From NCBI RefSeq assembly GCF_040436345.1, contig NC_133232.1, positions 28,831,315-28,895,314 on the forward strand: a DNA stretch of 64,000 nt, given 5' to 3'. The notes beneath the pieces are model-generated. The model was not told the origin of the DNA. It saw nothing but the letters and a program-made list of their open reading frames with translations, and did not search any database. This document shows positions 36,872 through 48,779 of this stretch, piece after piece; within the stretch, counting starts at the first letter, position 1, and each line of letters begins with the position of its first letter. The position numbers were made by a program, and so were the translations under genes. Source of the DNA: Pagrus major (Eukaryota; Chordata; Actinopteri; Spariformes; Sparidae).

Positions 36872-39137
36872 TTTGGGATTGATCAGATATTGAACATCAT
36901 CCTCAATGTATTCAATTTATACAATATAAAACTTGAGAGTGGTGACAGGAGGTTTGACAGACCATCATACACGTGAGCAGCTCCTCTGTGCCCAACAGTC
37001 TGTACTGTTTCTCTGGATGCTGCTTCATGTGAGTCCTGGCCCAGTGACTCTTCCCAGAGCCTGGAAGACCAACGATCAACAACACCTGGAGGGACAGAGA
37101 GAGAGATTCAAATGTAACAACTGCTAATGTCTAGCCTTTACATCCTGTATGTAAATAACCAAAATATGCTCATTTTAACAACACCACAGGGAACCATAAA
37201 TAACCTTGTGATAATGCAAATTCTACATTAAGCCTTTCTCTTATCCACGTTCAAATGCTTTTAATGGAAACCCAAGTACTGCCTCTCACCTCACACTGTG
37301 CTCTGGAGGTCGGAGCAAATATGGTGCGCACCCTCTGCCCAGCAGAAAGAGCTGCCAGCGGTGTAAACCCTGGAGGACCAGGGTACCAAGGAGGAGCTGT
37401 GGGGTCCAGGTGGAATCTGACTGAACAGCTCTTACAGAGGACGTGAGGGAACAGAGCGCGACCAGAGGCACCCAGGGAAAAGGCCACACCCATGAAACGA
37501 CCGTTTTTATGGAAAGAGAGCTCAACAGCACCGTCTGTAGAGAAAGACTGACACACAAACAGACACACACAGCTGAGATTAGGAAAAAGAAATGTCCTCT
37601 AATTTTTCCCAAACTAGATCTTTATGTAACAAGACGAGACAGTAAAGTTTCAAAGACTGTGAATAGAAACGTTTATTTTACAGCATAACAGCCAATGATG
37701 TCTCCCACTGAGAAGGGTTCTCCAAACTCTTCCTCCGTCCCACCTGACACTTTTTTACCGTGCCCATCGTAAGCAAAAGAGAGATCACCTTCACCTGGTG
37801 TCAAACAGAGAGAAAGCCAGAGGGACAAAGAAGCAAGTGATCTTAATGTGAATAAAGTGATCTCCAGAAAATGTGCCACTGTTCAAAAAGAACAGCTGAA
37901 ATGAATCTAATAATGACATGAATCCTTACCCAACAGTAGAGAGGTGTTAGTCATTGACCAGCCCACTCTCAGGCCGTGAGGATCCATTTCTTCTTGTGTA
38001 GTCGACAACGTCCTCTCCAGCCTCACCTCAAAGCCCACCATGCCCTGAAACACCCCATGGGTGAGCCTGCAGCCTGACCACAGCGAGGGGAATCGAGCCC
38101 AGAACCGCGGCTGACCACATGCACCGTCAGGACCCACCTCGAAGTGGAGGTGACTGTCATCTGTGCAACGCCAAGGAAAGTCAGTTATCTTCACAACATT
38201 AACTCACTACAGTTAATTAGATCAACTCAATCATGGGTGTTTCTTGTGTTGTGTTGTCTACAGACTTACATGGATTTAATCTGACTCCATCTTCCTCTTC
38301 TGTCTCCTCTCTGTCTGCTGGAGGCTGTGGTGATTTGGCTCTGGTTGAGAAGAGATAGAGACGCATGTTGCCTTAAAACACCCTTTTCAAAAAAGTATGT
38401 ATGCAAGTATGTAGCATAAACTGCCACACACTACAGCATTTATAGTCAAAGCTCATTGTCATGTTTGCTTGTGAAAGGTCATTGTAGGAGGTATGAAAAT
38501 CAGTAAGTTTAGGCATATATAAGGTTTAATCCTCACATTTATATGTATACCATCCCACGCCCATAACACAAACCTTCCTTCATGAACTGAACTGAAACTT
38601 TTAACTACAACCCATCTATGTTTACCTTTTGTATCGTATCTCCTCTTTAAACTCGTAGAAAGCTCTTCCTCTGCCCAGCTCAGCCCTCCTGTCCTCTGCA
38701 TCTCCCTGCTGCATCTCCACCTCTCCCTGCTCCTGCTCCTCCTCTTGGTGCACCGACACACACGCTGAAGTAAACTCGGAGCCTGGCTGAGGTGGAGTCA
38801 GGCCGGTGTCTGTCTCTGTCTGTGTGGCGGAGTCTGTGAACTCTCTGGCGGGGCTACGGTCTACTTTACGCCGCGCGGTGACATCAGCCTCTCTCGGTGG
38901 TGATGCGGACGGAGCGCGGACGGCGTCCACAGTCTCGGTCGGTTCCGAAGGCGTCAGCGAGGAGACATTTTGTATTTGTATCTCCTCCACAGCGTCTCCT
39001 CCGGGTTGTCTCGCCTCTAAAGCGGACCACAGCCTCCCGACCAGCTCAGCTTTCAGCCCCTTGTTGTCCAGCTCGAGTTCTTTGAGTTTGGACCGCAGCT
39101 CGGCCACTTTTAACTTCTTAATGTCCGTCAGCTTCAT
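35160..39137 (-). CDS. hnrnpul2: Heterogeneous nuclear ribonucleoprotein U-like protein 2
   Basis: Nuclear SAP-SPRY-kinase-fold protein linked to RNA processing and DNA-end resection in mammals. Eleven coding exons: 38626-39137, 38270-38340, 37930-38160, 37682-37794, 37290-37547, 36963-37085, 36696-36797, 36270-36438, 35744-35971, 35622-35662 and 35160-35228; all phases chain to TGA, 638 aa (human about 747). The SAP domain (1-40) reads KLKVAELRSKLKELELDNKG. An acidic/low-complexity stretch ends in GRAFYEFKEE, an hnRNPU-family mark. SPRY spans about 195-345 (FEVGPDG, HGLRVGWSM, FAYDGHGKKVSGG). A PNK-like P-loop GLPGSGKS lies at 401-408, and YILDQCNI follows. The C-terminus lacks the long RGG/RY-rich tract of mammalian UL2 and ends in CYYYRDSSYEGYW. 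Synteny with stx5 and tmem179b supports UL2 over hnrnpu or UL1. Confidence 0.9.
35440..35520 (+). repeat. LINE 3' tail fragment
   Basis: The end 'cggggatcaataaagtattt' followed by 'ctgattctga' is the familiar 3' tail of fish L2/Rex-like LINEs. It lies between the last two hnrnpul2 coding exons. Confidence 0.6.
36802..36870. repeat. (CA)n microsatellite directly upstream of an hnrnpul2 exon
   Basis: About 34 CA units. Read on the minus strand it is (TG)n ending in TATAG, and the exon begins at 36797, so the tract fills the position normally held by the polypyrimidine tract. Confidence 0.97.
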
Positions 39138-39529
39138 CGTTAAGTTACTATTGACTCTTCCGGTTCGAGTTATGGCTTCTTTAGTTAAAAAAAGAGACCT
39201 AAAGTACACTGTTAGTGGAAACACAGCAGCAGTTTGGATCAAAACATCGGTTCAATATGGTGCCCTGGTTTCTGATTGGCTCTTTACTTCTTCTTCTACT
39301 GTTCTTTTGTCAGCTCAGACACCGGAAGGAGTCTTTACCGCCACCACACGGTCAGAAATGTAACTACACCTGCTGTTCACTCATGGCTAATCAACATTAT
39401 TCAGGCTTTATCCATCGTTTTTCTCTTTTCTTTATTCTCTAATTTTCAGGTTGAAAGTCTACTGTAATGTGCTGTTGATTTATGAAGACTGATCCTAAAT
39501 TACAAAGCAGTTGTTTTTGACAGTCAGTG

Positions 39530-40215
39530 GTGGAAGAAGTATTGAGATCCTTTACTTAAAGGGTCTCTCCATCAACTTTACACATTAAAGTGTGTTTACG
39601 GGTCTTGGGGAGTACAACTACATATGTAAAAAAATAGCATTAAGCCTTTTGTGGCTCCAGAGGAAACTGCATGCAACCGGATAAACTGCATCCAGTGATT
39701 GCGTTAAATTAAATAAATTGCATTGTGGGTAATGTAGGCAACAGGTTTTTAAAAGGATGAAGAAAGCCTGAAATACATTTTAAAAAGGCAGTAGATCTCT
39801 GGTTCTGCTGCATCGATTTTGATCATTTGATTTTAAACTGTCCATAATGAGCCCAACACTGTTATAGGAGTGCAATAGACCAGTGGACTTCATTTTCAAA
39901 CCTACATTACCCACAATGCAACTTAGCCACTGAGTGACATCACTGGAGGCACTCAGATTACTTGCAGCTTCTTCTGGAGCTACAAAAGACTTCATAGTAC
40001 TTTTTCACATATGCAGTAGTACTCCCCAAGACCTGTAAACACTCTTCAAAGTGTGACATTGGTGGCGTTACCATTTAAGGAACCAAGTACTATTTAAGTA
40101 CTATTACAACAAATACTCTCAGACTCTGACAAGTAAAATACCTGCAGTATGTATACTGCAATACCTGAAGTACAAAAGTATTGCTAGCCAAATGTACTTA
40201 AAGTATCAGCAGAGT
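39530..40215. repeat. Dispersed 'agtactca-cttaagtaaaagt' fish repeat, split by a MITE
   Basis: Flanks 'cagtggtggaagaagtattg' plus 'gatcctttactta' on the left and 'aagtactatttaagtact' plus 'tgaagtacaaaagtattg' on the right belong to one common teleost repeat family. The same family appears at 5850-5950, 21060-21200 and 45250-45570. Confidence 0.55.
39557..40080. mobile_element. TTAA-flanked MITE nested in another repeat
   Basis: Inverted arms of about 110-130 bp: the left reads TTAAAGGGTCTC through 'gggtcttggggagtac', the right 'gtactccccaagacctgt' through 'ttaccatttaa'. A second inverted pair inside, 'attgtgggtaatgtaggc' and 'cctacattacccacaat', is shared with 58690-58800. No ORF is present. 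Confidence 0.65.
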
Positions 40216-40957
40216 GTCTACAGGTGGCAGATAATTTAATGAGACCCTTTTTAATAGGACCTTTTGAAGATATTTTTAACCAAATTTATGGAAAAATCAT
40301 CTTTTTCTTATTCAAGCACTGCAGGTATTTATAAAGGCAGGTAGTAAATATGTGGTACCATGCAGAGGTAGGTTTTATGTAGGAATTTGGTTGTTAGAAA
40401 GTGTTAGGTTAATCTAGATTTTGCCAACAGGTGAGTAGTACAAACTAAAGTACAAACTAAAGACAGTACTAGGTTTGGTCGTTTTTAATACTGTTTGTAG
40501 CAGTTAAGACCTCCCTAACAAATTCTGACAGTCAAAAGAATATTTAATGGCTTTAAGGGCCTAATATTTAAAAAACTAAAGTATTTTCCATTGACATACA
40601 GAAAACCTGTTCTCATTTATTAATTCATTTGGGACAGTGCAAGACACATTGTAAGAGGTTACAATAATCAAAAAAAAGATGTGTGGCATATAGGATTTCT
40701 AGCCAAAGCTTATTTATCACCACTATTATGAATGTTCATGATGCCCTTGTAGAGCTAATCTGCTCTGCTAGTTTATTTGATCTATTTATATGTTGTTTAT
40801 ATGTTGCAGTTATGTTCCTCTTTAAAATGTGAGGGACCTAAAGCATAAAAGCCTGCATGTAGTGGAATAACACTCTCAACTTATCAGTCAGTATGGATGT
40901 GTATGAACATTTTTAGTAAGTATAAGTTGAAACAACACTCTTTTATAACGGAAGATT

Positions 40958-40963
40958 TTTATT
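40958..40963 (-). terminator. tmem179b: Candidate tmem179b polyadenylation signal (AATAAA)
   Basis: Minus-strand AATAAA about 2.15 kb past the tmem179b stop codon. If used, it gives a 3' untranslated region that covers the otherwise gene-less 41.0-43.1 kb stretch, including the plus-strand open frame at 41086-41580, which has no ATG start. Confidence 0.35.
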
Positions 40964-43111
40964 CGACAAACAAGACAAATGCAAAAACATGAATGTGAAT
41001 GAGCACAAACGGTATAAGAGGTAAAAAGCAAGACTGTTGTCAGTTTTAATACAAAAAACATTTCATATATTACATTTAATGTCACGTGACACTACTGTCT
41101 CATCTCTCATTACTTCAGATTTGTTTCTCAGCTGTCTGTGTGTCATTACAACCACTTGGGTCAGTGATGGAGGGAGGAGCTTTGAATCATTTTAGTTCAT
41201 ATCTTCTTTCCTCGTCACTGACCCGTTTGGGGCTCCGCACAAATCTCTCTCAATATGAAAAGTACTTTCTAATAACACAGACTAAGTATCATCTGAGAGG
41301 AGCTGACAGCTTCATTATCACCCTGAGCGGCCACGTCCACACAGACAGCGTCATAATAACAATCGTCACAAGAAGAGAGAAGGTCAGCAGTGATTTTTCC
41401 GTTACACAACATTCGGGTCATGCTCACACAGTGAGCCTGCTTCTCGAACACGGTGGCTCAGTCTCACTCTCACCACTGCTTCACAATAAAAGCTCCTCAG
41501 TGCTACATTTTAATATTACATCAGAACATGTGTTCTCCCTGATGAGGACAAAACTGTGCAAAATGTCAGACTCCATCTGAAATGTAAACAACCATGCATA
41601 TTAAATATATTCAAAACGTACTCTAGGAAAACACCATCTGGTTGCTTGTGGTCAAATGACAACAATAAATAACACTGTGGTTATTAGATCACTGAGAACA
41701 TCTACAAATAATCTGATGAGTGTTTCTTTTCTGTCTCTGTAAAATCCCTTTTTGTCCCAAGACAGAGGTGAAGTTAGTTCCAGTTAGTGCTCACCGTCGG
41801 ATTTAAGTCAGAGCAGAGCCTCTGTGTTTTTCTGGAAAATAAAGTCCCACACAGATTTTAAAACACTAGAAGCTTGTTTAACAACACTTTGTGCTACGCT
41901 GAATCTGAATCCTTCGTGATTCTTCTAACCACATATTCAAAAAACTTCCTCCAAATTGTAACTCTGTCTCCTGACTAAAACAAAAATGTAGCTGTAAATA
42001 ACACATATCCTTGCTTGATTTGTACACCATACACCAAAATTTAAAAGCTTTAAAATCAATTATATCTCTCGATAATGATGTTACTATCATTTTAAGATTT
42101 CATACTGCAGCTATGTGCAGTAATTTCATGTCATAGAAAACAAGCAAGGAGATTTGTAATGCTGCATTCATGTGAGGTCTTTAGATTGGGTAAAACACGA
42201 ACACTTAGTCGTGTTCGCACATTTGTTCCAACATTTTCTGCCTAAATTAGCTTGTCGTGTTGTGTTATGTATTTGTATGTTTGTATAAACTGTGTATGGA
42301 TCCTTTTAAATGAGATGAATCTGTTGTTGTAGTGTTAATAATGAGTTTCATTTACATGTAACCCAGATATTCTACTTGGAGGCTGACATGGACGTACTTT
42401 CTCCGTTTGGTTGCTCATAATTAAGCTCAGAAATGACGTGAGCTACTGGATATTGGCGTGGGAAATGGAGTCACAACTTTTGATTTGTCTTCATGGTTTT
42501 TGGAAAATGTTCTTTCCTTTGTTTTTTTAAGATCAACTGGTATTTATCATTTAGAAAAATAGATGTTTCGTTCTGTGACTAAATAAATTCATGAGAGGCA
42601 CAAACTGGGTCCAAGTCGTGGTGTCACTGTGAGGTGACGGGTGCTGTAATGTAAGAGATGTTGGCCCTGCTCTAACATCATATCATTATATAATAAAGCC
42701 TGATCAATATTTGAGAATTTGAAAATCAGATATATTTTAGTATCAAGAGATAACAACCAGATTCTTTGGTTCTTAAAAAACTGTGACTTATTTCAGATTT
42801 TACAGTAAAAATGAATGTCAGCGCTCTTTAGAGAGAAAACTCTGTAATGTTTTGAAATGACCTGATAAACATCTTTGGCATTTCTGTTCTGTAATTTCTT
42901 GTTACGTATCAACTCACATATAGAATCTATCGGTCAGGGTCTATTATATAAGATGATGAATTATGATTCATATCAAATAAAAGCATGTCCGTTACTATAC
43001 GTCTTCATTCTACATGCAGCTGGGACTGTAGAGCAGAGAAAATGAGGTTCAAACTAAACTTAGCTAATGGTGTTAAGTGTATCATCTTCCATCAGTACCT
43101 CACACACTCAG

Positions 43112-45990
43112 TCAGACTAAGAGGGTGGGTGTCGCTGGAGGAGGTGAGGGCGAGACGCTTTCAGACGGACTGTGTCCCAACAGCAGCTCCTTCTCTCGGG
43201 GGCGACACGGCCCGGTGATGTGCTGACTGTGAGAGTGGTACAGCCGCAGGAACGCCAGGATGGACTGAGCCAGCCACAGAGCCGTCACACACCACAGAGA
43301 CGCCTGAGGACACACAGAGTGATTAATTGAGCTAACAGTCACACTTATATAATGAAAACAGCAGAATAAACTGGAAAGCTGTGGGCACACTTAGAAAAAG
43401 CCAATATGGGTGCTGGTGTGTGAGTGATGGCTGCCAAGAAGAAGGTTTTTCAGTGGGTCAAATGGGTCTGGTGTTAAGAGGGATTAAGAATCAGGACGTC
43501 ATGTTTCTTTGGAAGAACCAGAAAGAAGCTACACCCGTGGAAGAGTCACAGGAATCAGATTGCACAGCTGTAAAGCTTGTTGTAGGTCGACTTACACTTA
43601 GGCCTGTCACGAACACTACTTTAGTTGGACGATATGTTCTTACAGAAATATTTTAAGACCATTTATGGCACTATTATGAAGATATTATTGCATAATAATA
43701 AATAACTTGACAATAAAAGAGTAATGAACTTTTAGTCCTTGAAAACACTGAGTTAAAGCTTGCTGGCGACGACTACAATAGCTTCCACGTTGACTGAAAA
43801 AAATGACATCGCCACTGAGATTATCTCTGGTAAAACAGAACAAAATCCCTCTCCTCCCACACTGACATGGTCCAACATGAAAACACCGAACAATGAACTG
43901 AAACAAAACAGGAATTCAGTCCGTCTATCAGGCTAGATTACATCAGATGCACCCAATTAGTTAATCCAATAACAGCTAAAATGAAAAGCTTGTCTGTTCT
44001 CTGCTGAATGCTCGCTGCAGCAGCTGGTGTCAGTGTGCAGCCAAAAATAGTTTGTGAATAAAAAGACACATTATTATGTAACAGTGTACATGAGAGGACT
44101 GTGTGCTCAGCAACAGAGTGGTGACCCTCCTCCAGAGAAACTATCAGCTGATTTAACTTGAGGACAGTAGATTACAGTTGTAATTTGACGGTGGGTATAT
44201 ACAGTATATTCTGCTGCTCATCTCATGTTCAGGTTGTAGCTACAGACTGTTAGCATTAAATACTGTGTTGTTGCTGCACTAAAATGTGTATTAATGCCTA
44301 AAATGTTGACTTTAATTGCACGTAGCTGTTTGCACAAATAACCTTGGAAGAAATATTGAGTAGTCGGTTCCTACCTGTGCCAGACTGAGCTCTGTGTAGA
44401 AGGAGGAGGTGTCCACATCCAGGTAAAGAGGAACAGACTGGGACTCTGCACAGCTGAACACAAACACACATGAAGAGATGAGAAACACATTTTTTACATC
44501 TGTCTGATGTGACATTTTATCAGTCCGACATCACCACTGGATCCTAACTAACATATCGGCCAATATTATCGATATTATATTATTTTTTAGAGATTATAAT
44601 GCAGATTTTTTCCTGCTTGGAATAATGTATGATCACAGAAATCCCCGTAGGTTTACTGTTTCTGTAGTGGTGTTCAAGTCAGGAGACTCCTCTATGGACC
44701 CCATTTTAGAAGTACTCCTGACAGATCAATTACCAACTCCTAAACCAAACATCCATACACAGGATGATCCACCATTTAAGTTTCTCATCAGACTGCCAGT
44801 ATACCTGTACGGCCGTGTGTTGTCATTCGTCACAGTGTCACACCAGGAAACCAGTCCCAGAGACAGGAGGACGCTGGCCCCTCCAGACAGGAAGAGCACA
44901 CACACACTCAGCAGCACCGTCAGGAAGGACGAGAACAGAGTGCTGAAGGAAACACACATCACAAACATCAGACGTACTGTGTGGTGATTTAGATAAAAGT
45001 ACTGACCTAAAGCTATATGTTGGCGGACACTCACTATAGACATATTGATAATGTATTTCAGCTTGTGTATAAAGGCAAATTCATTTTGGAGTGAAATACA
45101 TTTTGGACATAGCTATTTATTTGCTGAGGAGTGCTGTTTTTACAGCTTGAAAGTTATTTCCAGTCTCTAAAATATATTTAAAATAGTACTTTATATGACT
45201 ACAGCTACCACTGAATTATTACTACGGCAGAAACCAGATGTACAATCCTTTAATTACAAGTGAATGTAGTAATACTAGACTGTAAAAAGTACAAAAGTAT
45301 TCACATCAAAATATACTTAGAAACCCAAAAGCCTATTTTAAAATAATGTACATTTAATTACAGAATTATAACTATTGATGCCTCTTTGTTTACATCACTA
45401 AAATGTTGCAGCTCTTAGTTACTTTACACTGCTATCATATTTTACTACTTGTTAGGTATTTTGACTCATAAATTTGCAAAGTAACTCATGAAGCAACGAG
45501 TAAAAAGTACAATTAAAGTACAATATTTGCCTGCAAAGTTGCGCACAAGAACAGTACTTGAGTAAAAGTACTTAGTTCCAGTGACAGCTGTGTATTAGTA
45601 CTGAGCTGTGCAGAACCAGGTCAGTAATGTGTCGGGGTGTGTGTGTGTGTGTGTGTGTGTGACTCACTCGTCATGCCGCCCGTGCAGATAGAAGAGACAC
45701 CTCCAGCCCTGCGCGGCGCCGTACAGCACCGTGAAAATACCCACAAATGTGGAGAACTGGCAGGCGGCCAGCGGGCCCCACTGCTGCACCACCAGGTGAG
45801 ACACTTCTCCCGGCTGCCCCGTCAGCTCGGCCCGGTCCTCCGTCCTCCAGTAGCCGGTGGAGAAGAGTGCGCAGCGGCCTTTGAACGCGGATCCGTTCAG
45901 AGCCATGGGGACGACCACCAGCAGACCCGCCACCACCGACAGGGCGTGGGTGGTGCAGTGCGCGAGCAGCAGCCGCCGGTCCAGCTCCAT
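43112..45990 (-). CDS. tmem179b: Transmembrane protein 179 family, probably TMEM179B
   Basis: Four-pass membrane protein of unknown molecular function. Four coding exons: 45668-45990, 44805-44942, 44375-44453 and 43112-43303; phases chain to TGA, giving 243 aa. Predicted helices lie near residues 12-31, 76-95, 112-140 and 181-201. Family marks are GSAFKGRCALFSTGYW, QQWGPLAACQFSTF, SLGLVSWCDTV and a C-terminal EKELLLG. Several of these resemble TMEM179 (A) as I remember it at least as closely as human TMEM179B; the B assignment rests on linkage to hnrnpul2 and stx5, as on human 11q12.3. The start is the only good ATG ahead of the first helix. A GC-rich upstream stretch (about 45990-46210) is a plausible promoter. 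Confidence 0.82.
45636..45661. repeat. (GT)n microsatellite
   Basis: A short GT tract immediately beside the donor of tmem179b exon 1, in the intron. Confidence 0.9.
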
Positions 45991-46009
45991 TTTTTATTAT
46001 TCTGACAAA

Positions 46010-46210
46010 AACTAAAAAGTGTTGTAGTTATAAACAAAATGTGGAGTGAAGCAGGCGCATCTCTGTTGTCTCCCCCGTGACGGTGCCTGGTGGTGGTATT
46101 TAAAGACGCTGGGGCGGGGCCGTGCGTTACACAACACCCCGCCCTCATCGGACACGCAGAGAGCAGGAGGAGGAGGCACAGAGGTCTCACTCCGCTGCAA
46201 AGACCAGGAA
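46010..46210 (-). promoter_or_regulatory. tmem179b: Probable tmem179b promoter
   Basis: GC-rich sequence upstream of the tmem179b start codon, with CpGs and a GGGGCGGGGC GC-box at about 46111-46120. No TATA box was seen. A 'catttacatttacattcagg' repeat begins just beyond, at about 46222. Confidence 0.5.
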
Positions 46211-46221
46211 CCAGGAAAAAA

Positions 46222-46990
46222 CCATTTACATTTACATTCAGGGCATTTAGCAGACAAGAAGAATCACCATTGTTGTCCAAATAATAAGAAGCACAGGCAG
46301 TTATGTTAGTTGTAGTTACTTATCATAATCACAATATATATAATACATAATATAAAGATGGGTTAGGGTTATTAAGTGGTGGTTATGCCAAGGGTGCAAG
46401 CAAGCACCTGTTATATTGTATTGTATTGATGAGATACAAATTGTTAATTGGATCCCAGGTTCCCTTAATCGACTGACTTCCAGTGTCACTCTGCTTGCCA
46501 CGCTCAGATAATCTCTATAAACATCTGGTGAGTTGACTGAACTGAACTGAATCTTATGGTAGGCCTTATGGCCCCACTTTGGCAGGCCATAAGGCCATCA
46601 CGATTATAACCCCTCCAGTTAATATCAGAATGCAATAATATAACAATATTATTTAATATGAAGGTTTATACTATATTATTGCTCAGACTCTGCATCTGTT
46701 ATGTTGAAATAATTTTGTTGCAATTGCACAATAGAGATATATATGTATGAAGGATATTTAATAGACATATGAGCCACTCCTATAACATATTAGCAACCAA
46801 TATGGTGCATTTTTCAGGCTGAAATAAATATGTTTTATCAAAAGACTTTGTGACATTACAATAAAGGGAAGAGAAATGAAAAGACACAGAATATAATCTT
46901 AACAGAAGAAATCCAGGAAGATAATTTTGCATCTATGTCTCAGATGAGTTATAACAGTATAAATATGCATTATTTTCTTCTCTCTTTCAG
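46222..46990. other. Gene-free AT-rich spacer with repeat traces
   Basis: Holds the short 'ggcatttagcagacaag' repeat (46222-46262), also present reversed at 54944-55013, and a GGCC-rich palindromic bit at about 46555-46600. Nothing else is recognisable. Confidence 0.4.
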
Positions 46991-46994
46991 GAAA

Positions 46995-47520
46995 AGAAGA
47001 CTTAGACTTAGACTTAGACAGACTTTATTGTCATTCTGTGAGCAACAAATGAATACAGAACGAAATTTCGTTTCAGGGGCTCAGCATAGAATTAAAATGA
47101 AAGCATATTAAAAAATACCACAATAAGAAAATAAATATTAAAAAAAAAACAGAAACATACTAAAAAGTGCAAATTATTTAAATACTGGAGTTAAGAATAA
47201 ACGACAACTGTCACTTAGAGTTCAGCAGTCTGATGACATGGGGGGAAAAAGCTGTTACAAAGCCTTGTGGTCCTGCACCGAATGCTGCAGAACCTCTTTC
47301 CAGAGGCCAGCACGGAAAACAGTCCATGGTGAGGGTGGGAGGAGTCTCTGATAATATTCCCAGCTCGGGACATGCAGCACTTGGGAGCAATGTCCTGAAT
47401 GGAGGGGAAAGAAGTCCCAATGATCTTCTCCGCTGTCCTCACCACTCTCCTCACATTCCTCCAATCAGAGGCTTTGCAGCTTCCACACCACATGGAGATG
47501 CAGCTGGTCAGGCTGCATTT
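46995..47520 (-). mobile_element. L2/Rex-like LINE 3' fragment
   Basis: On the minus strand the translation CKASDWRNVRRVVRTAEKII, then SFPSIQDIAPKCCMSRAGNI and DSSHPHHGLFSVL matches the C-terminal region after the reverse transcriptase in fish L2/Rex-like LINEs. The element ends in the usual AT-rich tail with 'gaaatttcgttctgt' (47050-47080). Only about 0.5 kb remains. It belongs to the same family as 48780-49618, in opposite orientation. Confidence 0.75.
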
Positions 47521-47755
47521 AAAAATAAAGCAGTGAAAATAAATAAAATACCTTTTTTAAAATTGTGCATCTTAAAATAAAGTACTTCATTTTTGAAAAA
47601 TAAAGTAAAGTGTGGCAGCACCTGAGTTTCCCTTTTTCTTTGTTTATGTTTCACATCTTAACAGTCTCAACCAATTTTACAACAGATAGATCTCAACACA
47701 TCTTAACAATTGAACAGTTTTACAGTTTCTCTTTCATTGAGCTCTAGCTTGTCCT

Positions 47756-47757
<2 letters not shown>

Positions 47758-47836
<79 letters not shown>
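47758..47836. repeat. Long (CA)n microsatellite
   Basis: About 39 uninterrupted CA units, the longest simple repeat in the window. Confidence 0.98.
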
Positions 47837-47837
<1 letters not shown>

Positions 47838-47839
47838 AG

Positions 47840-48510
47840 GTATAGGTATCCAAGAGAAGACTTCAGTGGCCATGCTCGACATCTGCAGAAAACAAAAGTA
47901 TGCATTACGTAGAGTCAACCTTTATATTAAAACAGAACAACAAAAGATTTTAATGTTTGTTTCATCTTTCAAAAGTCTGTTTTCAAACAGTCAGTAATGG
48001 AGAGTGAAAGATTTATCTGAATGGTTTCAGTCAGTGTGTTTTAAAGACGACTCTGAACTCGACCACCAAACATAAATCCTCAACCTGTTAAATCACTGAC
48101 TCACATTTAATTAGGTCAAGATTTCAGCTTCCATCACATCCTGTCAGGATTAATATAAACATCTATTTCAAACTCAACTGTTAATAATGATCACTGAGCA
48201 ATCACAGCTGTGAGTCACAGAGCTGATACCAGAACATGTTTGTCTCATCGGCTTAATAAATTAATCAATTAATTCATTATAAATATGGATTCTGATGGAG
48301 CTGGAAACAGGAAGCCATTAGCCTAGCTTTAGCATTTGAACTGTAAACAGGGTTAAACAGTTAGCCTGGTGCAGGAAGGTGTATTTCTAACTTTAGTCTG
48401 TTTCCTCCTGCTTCCAGTCTTTATGCTAAGCTAAGCTAATCACCTCCTGAGTTTAACTGCACATTAACAGACAGACATGTAACAGTGGTATCAATCAGCC
48501 TCAACTCTGA
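47840..48510 (-). repeat. Duplicate of the last exon region of the Ig gene
   Basis: 47884-48046 is alignable with 49846-50012 (shared 'aaaagtctgttttcaaacag') and 48420-48510 with 50058-50150 (shared 'acagacagacatgtaacag'). The acceptor TTTTCTGCAG of the terminal Ig-gene exon is kept at about 47884-47896. If spliced from the transmembrane exon it would add only DVEHGH before a stop. It is either an alternative short tail or a decayed copy. Confidence 0.6.
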
Positions 48511-48779
48511 CAGACATACAACTGTGATGTATACAGAGTGGAGAAGTGACCTCTGATCACAAGTCACTGGAGATGCACGTTGAGACGTCGAATGCCAGCT
48601 GTGAACTGACGAACTGTTCCCTTGTGATCGGCTCAACAAAGACGCACGTCAATGCCTGAATAAACAGCCTCATAGTTTATAATAAAGCAGCTCAGTGAGG
48701 ATACAGACGTTTCATAGAGGAGAGGGGTGAATATAATGCTGATCTTCCTGTTGGTCACAGAGACCCCTGACTGACAAAT

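Larger units (their letters stand above)
39140..40957. other. Intergenic region between hnrnpul2 and tmem179b
   Basis: The hnrnpul2 promoter should lie just right of 39137; no TATA box is clear. The rest is mostly repeat: a dispersed 'cagtggtggaagaagtattg' element at about 39530-40215, itself interrupted by a TTAA-flanked MITE, and AT-rich DNA to 40957. No coding exon was found. Confidence 0.5.

Noticed and set aside
38806-39363. 185-codon plus-strand frame
   Set aside because: It is antisense to the first coding exon of hnrnpul2, which has the SAP domain and consistent splicing.
41086-41580. 164-codon plus-strand open frame
   Set aside because: It opens with GTG, has no recognisable domain and lies antisense to the likely 3' untranslated region of tmem179b. 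No splice partner exon fits.
42100-43080. Additional tmem179b or unknown exons in the 3' flank
   Set aside because: AT-rich DNA with no frame longer than expected and no convincing paired splice sites.
47233-47580. 115-codon plus-strand frame
   Set aside because: It is antisense to a LINE fragment whose minus-strand translation matches the family.
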